DNA of 64,000 bases from Photobacterium atrarenae (lineage in GTDB: Bacteria > Pseudomonadota > Gammaproteobacteria > Enterobacterales > Vibrionaceae), in the NCBI RefSeq assembly GCF_024380015.1, contig NZ_CP101509.1, positions 1,736,001 through 1,800,000 on the forward strand. The letters run 5' to 3'. The notes beneath the pieces are model-generated. The model made no database searches. It saw only the letters and a list, made by a program, of their open reading frames with translations, and was not told the origin of the DNA. The translations under genes and the position numbers were made by a program. Shown piece after piece: positions 61,498-64,000 of this stretch; positions within the stretch are counted from its first letter, which is position 1, and the number at the start of each line of letters is the position of its first letter.

Positions 61498-61647
61498 CAG
61501 TGGAGGCTTATGCCTCAGCTATACATGACATACTGACGCTGAATTGCGTCGGCTTGCTCGCACCTATCTGTAGCACTATTTCAGTTGATCTGAAACGCTG
61601 AATTTCCATGCCCTGATTCTGGTATCTTTTATTTGGAGCTTTTTACC

Positions 61648-62325
61648 ATGAATCAGTCTTTACTCTCCCCGATGGGGTCCCCATTTGAACGTGTTGAAGC
61701 CGGCTTACAGGCGATCCGTGAGGGCCGTGGCGTCCTGGTTGTCGACGATGAAGATCGCGAAAATGAAGGGGATATTATTTTTGCCGCTGAAACATTAACT
61801 CCAGCGCAAATGGCCATTATGATCCGTGAATGTTCGGGTATTGTCTGCCTGTGCCTAACCGAGGAGCGTGTCCAGAAACTCGCCCTGCCGATGATGGTTG
61901 AGAACAATACCAGCGCCAACCAAACGGGCTTTACCGTCACGATTGAAGCCGCAGAAGGTGTGACGACCGGCGTCTCGGCTGCTGATCGTGTCACCACGAT
62001 TAAAACTGCCATTGCGGATGATGCAAAACCATCCGATCTCAACCGCCCAGGCCATGTCTTCCCGTTGAAAGCGAACCCGGACGGTGTTCTGGCGCGTCGT
62101 GGTCACACGGAAGCAACAATTGACCTGATGCGCCTGGCCGGCAGAAAGCCTTATGGTGTGCTGTGTGAGCTCACTAACCCGGACGGCACCATGTCACGCC
62201 TACCGGAAGTGATTGCATTTGGTGAGAAGTTCAATATGCCGGTGCTGACCATTGAAGATCTGGCCGCTTACCGACTAGCCAAAGAGGTTGCTAATTCGGA
62301 GCAACCTCAGGCTGTGACGGCTTAA
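61648..62325 (+). CDS. ribB: 3,4-dihydroxy-2-butanone 4-phosphate synthase
   Basis: A 225-residue enzyme that converts ribulose 5-phosphate to the four-carbon precursor of riboflavin plus formate. ATG 61648 gives the family N-terminus [20 protein letters not shown] and has TTGGAG upstream; the frame is open five codons earlier. The active-site motif [35 protein letters not shown], and [16 protein letters not shown] are complete. No GTP cyclohydrolase II domain is fused, so this is stand-alone RibB under an FMN riboswitch. A terminator follows. Confidence 0.97.
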   Translation: MNQSLLSPMGSPFERVEAGLQAIREGRGVLVVDDEDRENEGDIIFAAETLTPAQMAIMIRECSGIVCLCLTEERVQKLALPMMVENNTSANQTGFTVTIEAAEGVTTGVSAADRVTTIKTAIADDAKPSDLNRPGHVFPLKANPDGVLARRGHTEATIDLMRLAGRKPYGVLCELTNPDGTMSRLPEVIAFGEKFNMPVLTIEDLAAYRLAKEVANSEQPQAVTA

Positions 62326-62339
62326 TCAGCACCAAAGCT

Positions 62340-62367
62340 CAAGCCGTGTTCTCATGCAACACGGCTT
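62340..62367 (+). terminator. Terminator of ribB
   Basis: CAAGCCGTGTT pairs perfectly with AACACGGCTTG around a 7-nt loop and is followed by TTTATC. Confidence 0.93.
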
Positions 62368-62482
62368 GTTTATCTGTTACCGCCACCACAAATCACAGCA
62401 GTTCTAAAGAATCCCGATAGCTATCTGATGAAGTAGATGATCTACTTTTTCATGACAGTAAATGGCCAAGTGTTTAATGAGA

Positions 62483-62575
62483 TTAAACCCCAACGGCAGG
62501 AATAAAGTAAATCAGGATTGACCAGGCCGAAATCCAGCCCGTCACCATCGCAACATCTAACCAATCTTTGTTCAT
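62483..62575 (-). CDS. 30-residue single-span membrane peptide
   Basis: The minus-strand frame MNKDWLDVAMVTGWISAWSI then LIYFIPAVGV ends in TAA. A strong ribosome site (GGGAGAAGGGTG) ends directly before the ATG at 62575. Residues 8-28 are hydrophobic and follow a charged start, the look of small regulatory membrane peptides such as those of E. coli. I do not recognise the family. It lies alone between ribB's terminator and the 5'-nucleotidase gene, downstream of an 11-bp triple repeat. Confidence 0.5.
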   Translation of the reverse strand: MNKDWLDVAMVTGWISAWSILIYFIPAVGV

Positions 62576-62597
62576 CACCCTTCTCCCTGTTGCCTTG

Positions 62598-62630
62598 TTC
62601 TGACATTCTTCTGACATTCTTCTGACATTG
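62598..62630. repeat. 11-bp tandem repeat, three units
   Basis: TTCTGACATTC occurs at 62598-62608, again at 62609-62619, and with a final G at 62620-62630. The 11-bp period is close to one helical turn, so a protein could bind all three on one face. It lies 23 bp before the start of the 30-residue peptide on the minus strand. Confidence 0.9.
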
Positions 62631-62826
62631 ATATATATCGACCATCAATAGATTTCATTAAGGCTTTTTTTGCTTATTTTTTATTTCGCAAGGAAATACT
62701 GGCAATAATGGGAGATGGATCGAAAAAAGCGCCACAACCCTGACACTTCTGAACGATGAAACCCTGTTTTTCTGACGGTTATTCGACGCCCATCAATGAT
62801 GGTGGCTGAGTACCTGTGCAACGGAG

Positions 62827-64000
62827 TCAGGCAACATCCTCCGAGCACTGACAAGGAATATAATGAATCAGTGACTCTTCCGGGGCCGTCAACGTCTGCC
62901 GTTCTGCCGCATAGTCCGCAAACGCATCTGCCATCGTCACTTCCAGCGCCTGTGGTTCAGCAATACAATCCAGTAAGGCGTCGTAACCCTCCTTTCCGGT
63001 TGCCGTATAACCGGACGAGATCGAGGTATATGTCACTTCATCTTGAACAGCAATCCAGTTGCCATTGCGGTACGTTTCAAGTTGCTCAATCCGACGACCA
63101 GCTTCGCCGCAACAGCGGTAGGTAAATCGTAAATTTGCTGTATATGGAAAGCTACCGGTTCCGGTCCCTTCGACCCCGTTATCAATGGCATTATTAATCG
63201 CACCTTCAAGCGCTTCCCGCACCCGGATCCCTTTGACCTGATAAACCATCAAGCCGATGGCAAACGGCAGTAGCTTACCGGCAATATCAGCAGAAGTGAT
63301 CGGCCCCGGGTTCAGCGACGATCTCACGCCACCCGCATTGTGGATTGCGAAATCCACCTCATGGCCCATTTGGCGTCCCTTCCAGAGGAAACTATCGACC
63401 ACCAACGGTGCAATATGACTCCCGCCGCGGCTATCTGGGATGCGGACGTGGCGCAGTGGCTCTCTAACTTCAGCAATATGCTGGGTCTGAAGTTCACGAA
63501 CTGCCGGCCGGAACTGGGTGTTCAATACATTTTCAATGAACGGGTCCTTAGCACAAAAACGCACATTAGGCTGCGATTTCAGGTAGGCTTTTACGGCATC
63601 ATGGATACTCTCTTCAAGGTGTTCACTGCGTGAAGCATCAACCGTAAACTGCCGGCCCAGCAATAGCTGGTTCACCCCACCCGCGCTGGCCACCGTGCCA
63701 TCGGGGTTAAAATCCAGTTCCAGTTGCCCTAAAGCCAATGCGTTGCACCCAGCCTGAACAACACAGGTTCCGTCAACCATTCGGGCATACCCATCAGTGA
63801 CACCGTAACCAATATTAGTGAAGTCACCTTGCATAGTATGGGTGTGGCCACCGATAATGGCTCCCAAGCCATCAACCTGCGTCGCAAGTTCCAGATCGCG
63901 CTCATAACCGAGGTGGCTCAGCAGAATGATTTTATTGATCCCTTGCTGGTGAATCGCGGCTATCGTTTTTGTCGCCACTTCTACCACGCCAAGAAAATCT
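62827..64000 (-). CDS. Bifunctional metallophosphatase/5'-nucleotidase, UshA type (N-terminus outside window)
   Basis: The frame is open to the right edge (DFLGVVEVATKT... reads in from base 64000), so only the C-terminal ~390 residues are seen. The end of the metallophosphatase domain is visible (ILLSHLGYERD, IIGGHTHTMQGD with its metal-binding histidines). After it comes the C-terminal substrate-binding domain (FAIHNAGGVRSSLNPGPITS, GTGSFPYTANLRFTYRC, YTSISSGYTATGKEGYDALL). UshA-like enzymes release phosphate from nucleotides in the periplasm; a signal peptide would lie outside the window. The C-terminus (IPCQCSEDVA) has a Cys-x-Cys pair. Confidence 0.9.
   Translation of the reverse strand, partial: DFLGVVEVATKTIAAIHQQGINKIILLSHLGYERDLELATQVDGLGAIIGGHTHTMQGDFTNIGYGVTDGYARMVDGTCVVQAGCNALALGQLELDFNPDGTVASAGGVNQLLLGRQFTVDASRSEHLEESIHDAVKAYLKSQPNVRFCAKDPFIENVLNTQFRPAVRELQTQHIAEVREPLRHVRIPDSRGGSHIAPLVVDSFLWKGRQMGHEVDFAIHNAGGVRSSLNPGPITSADIAGKLLPFAIGLMVYQVKGIRVREALEGAINNAIDNGVEGTGTGSFPYTANLRFTYRCCGEAGRRIEQLETYRNGNWIAVQDEVTYTSISSGYTATGKEGYDALLDCIAEPQALEVTMADAFADYAAERQTLTAPEESLIHYIPCQCSEDVA

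Noticed and set aside
62442..62648. 68-codon minus-strand frame overlapping the 30-residue peptide
   Set aside because: It starts inside the tandem repeat region without a ribosome site and its composition is not protein-like; the shorter frame has the strong Shine-Dalgarno.
1..64000. tRNA or rRNA genes
   Set aside because: I read the intergenic regions for cloverleaf motifs (GGTTCGAATCC-type T arms) and rRNA signatures and found none.

Overview
The window reads as a chromosomal segment of a marine gammaproteobacterium of the Vibrionaceae, most likely a Photobacterium- or Grimontia-like species. This is inferred from gene content, not from a database search. The evidence is a vxrA-vxrB-vxrC cell-wall-stress system beside pntAB (a pairing I recall from Vibrio cholerae chromosome II), a DUF2861 protein, an RpoS-like second sigma factor resembling RpoQ, an FMN riboswitch in front of ribB, an NnrS gene with an NsrR-type operator, a ydbH-ynbE-ydbL operon, and a short element ending in ATACCAATC / GATTGGTAT of the kind scattered through Vibrio and Photobacterium genomes. 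The gene types resemble those of a secondary chromosome.

Layout, 1-28.6 kb. A MATE efflux gene cut by the left edge is followed by a terminator and a group IIC intron (1495-3383). A nearly identical intron lies at 26763-28651, also directly after a terminator and in the same orientation. Between them lie a decayed SPOR-domain gene, a LexA-controlled umuDC pair, a carboxylate-siderophore or ferric-citrate import locus (TonB receptor, FecBCDE-like ABC transporter, FecA-like receptor), a small mobile repeat, a YeiH exporter, the ydbH-ynbE-ydbL envelope lipid-transport operon, an Nramp-like transporter, a LysR regulator, a Pat-type protein acetyltransferase and an intact SPOR lipoprotein.

Layout, 28.6-40.5 kb. 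This is the accessory part. It holds a D-Ala-D-Ala ligase, a YhfG-Fic toxin-antitoxin pair, a lone tyrosine recombinase bracketed by 15-bp direct repeats, a repeat-built hypothetical protein, a retropepsin-like protease, a HAD phosphatase and YciH. After these comes a junkyard: two deleted ISNCY-type insertion sequences, phage debris (a DUF3653-like DNA-binding protein, a 3TM holin, a 59-residue lysis-type protein, a replication-initiator fragment with a hexanucleotide repeat), an AT-rich 441-residue membrane protein of unknown function, and a murein-hydrolase gene broken by one stop codon.

Layout, 40.9-64 kb. This is mostly orderly chromosome: an RpoS-like sigma factor, lipoproteins, ChrA with a divergent LysR regulator, an OmpA-like lipoprotein, an acyltransferase, an AraC-like protein, NAD synthesis (a NadD-like protein and NadE), an HD-domain alarmone-hydrolase-like protein, YoaH, NnrS, VxrABC, PntAB, small stress-type proteins, a BASS-family transporter, riboswitch-controlled RibB, and a 5'-nucleotidase cut by the right edge. 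Three genes found by hand (yoaH, a 59-residue phage protein and a 30-residue membrane peptide) are shorter than 60 codons.

The most plausible places for something undescribed are the 441-residue membrane protein in the phage remnant, the integrase-only cassette with its exact flanking repeats, and the 30-residue membrane peptide downstream of an 11-bp triple repeat.
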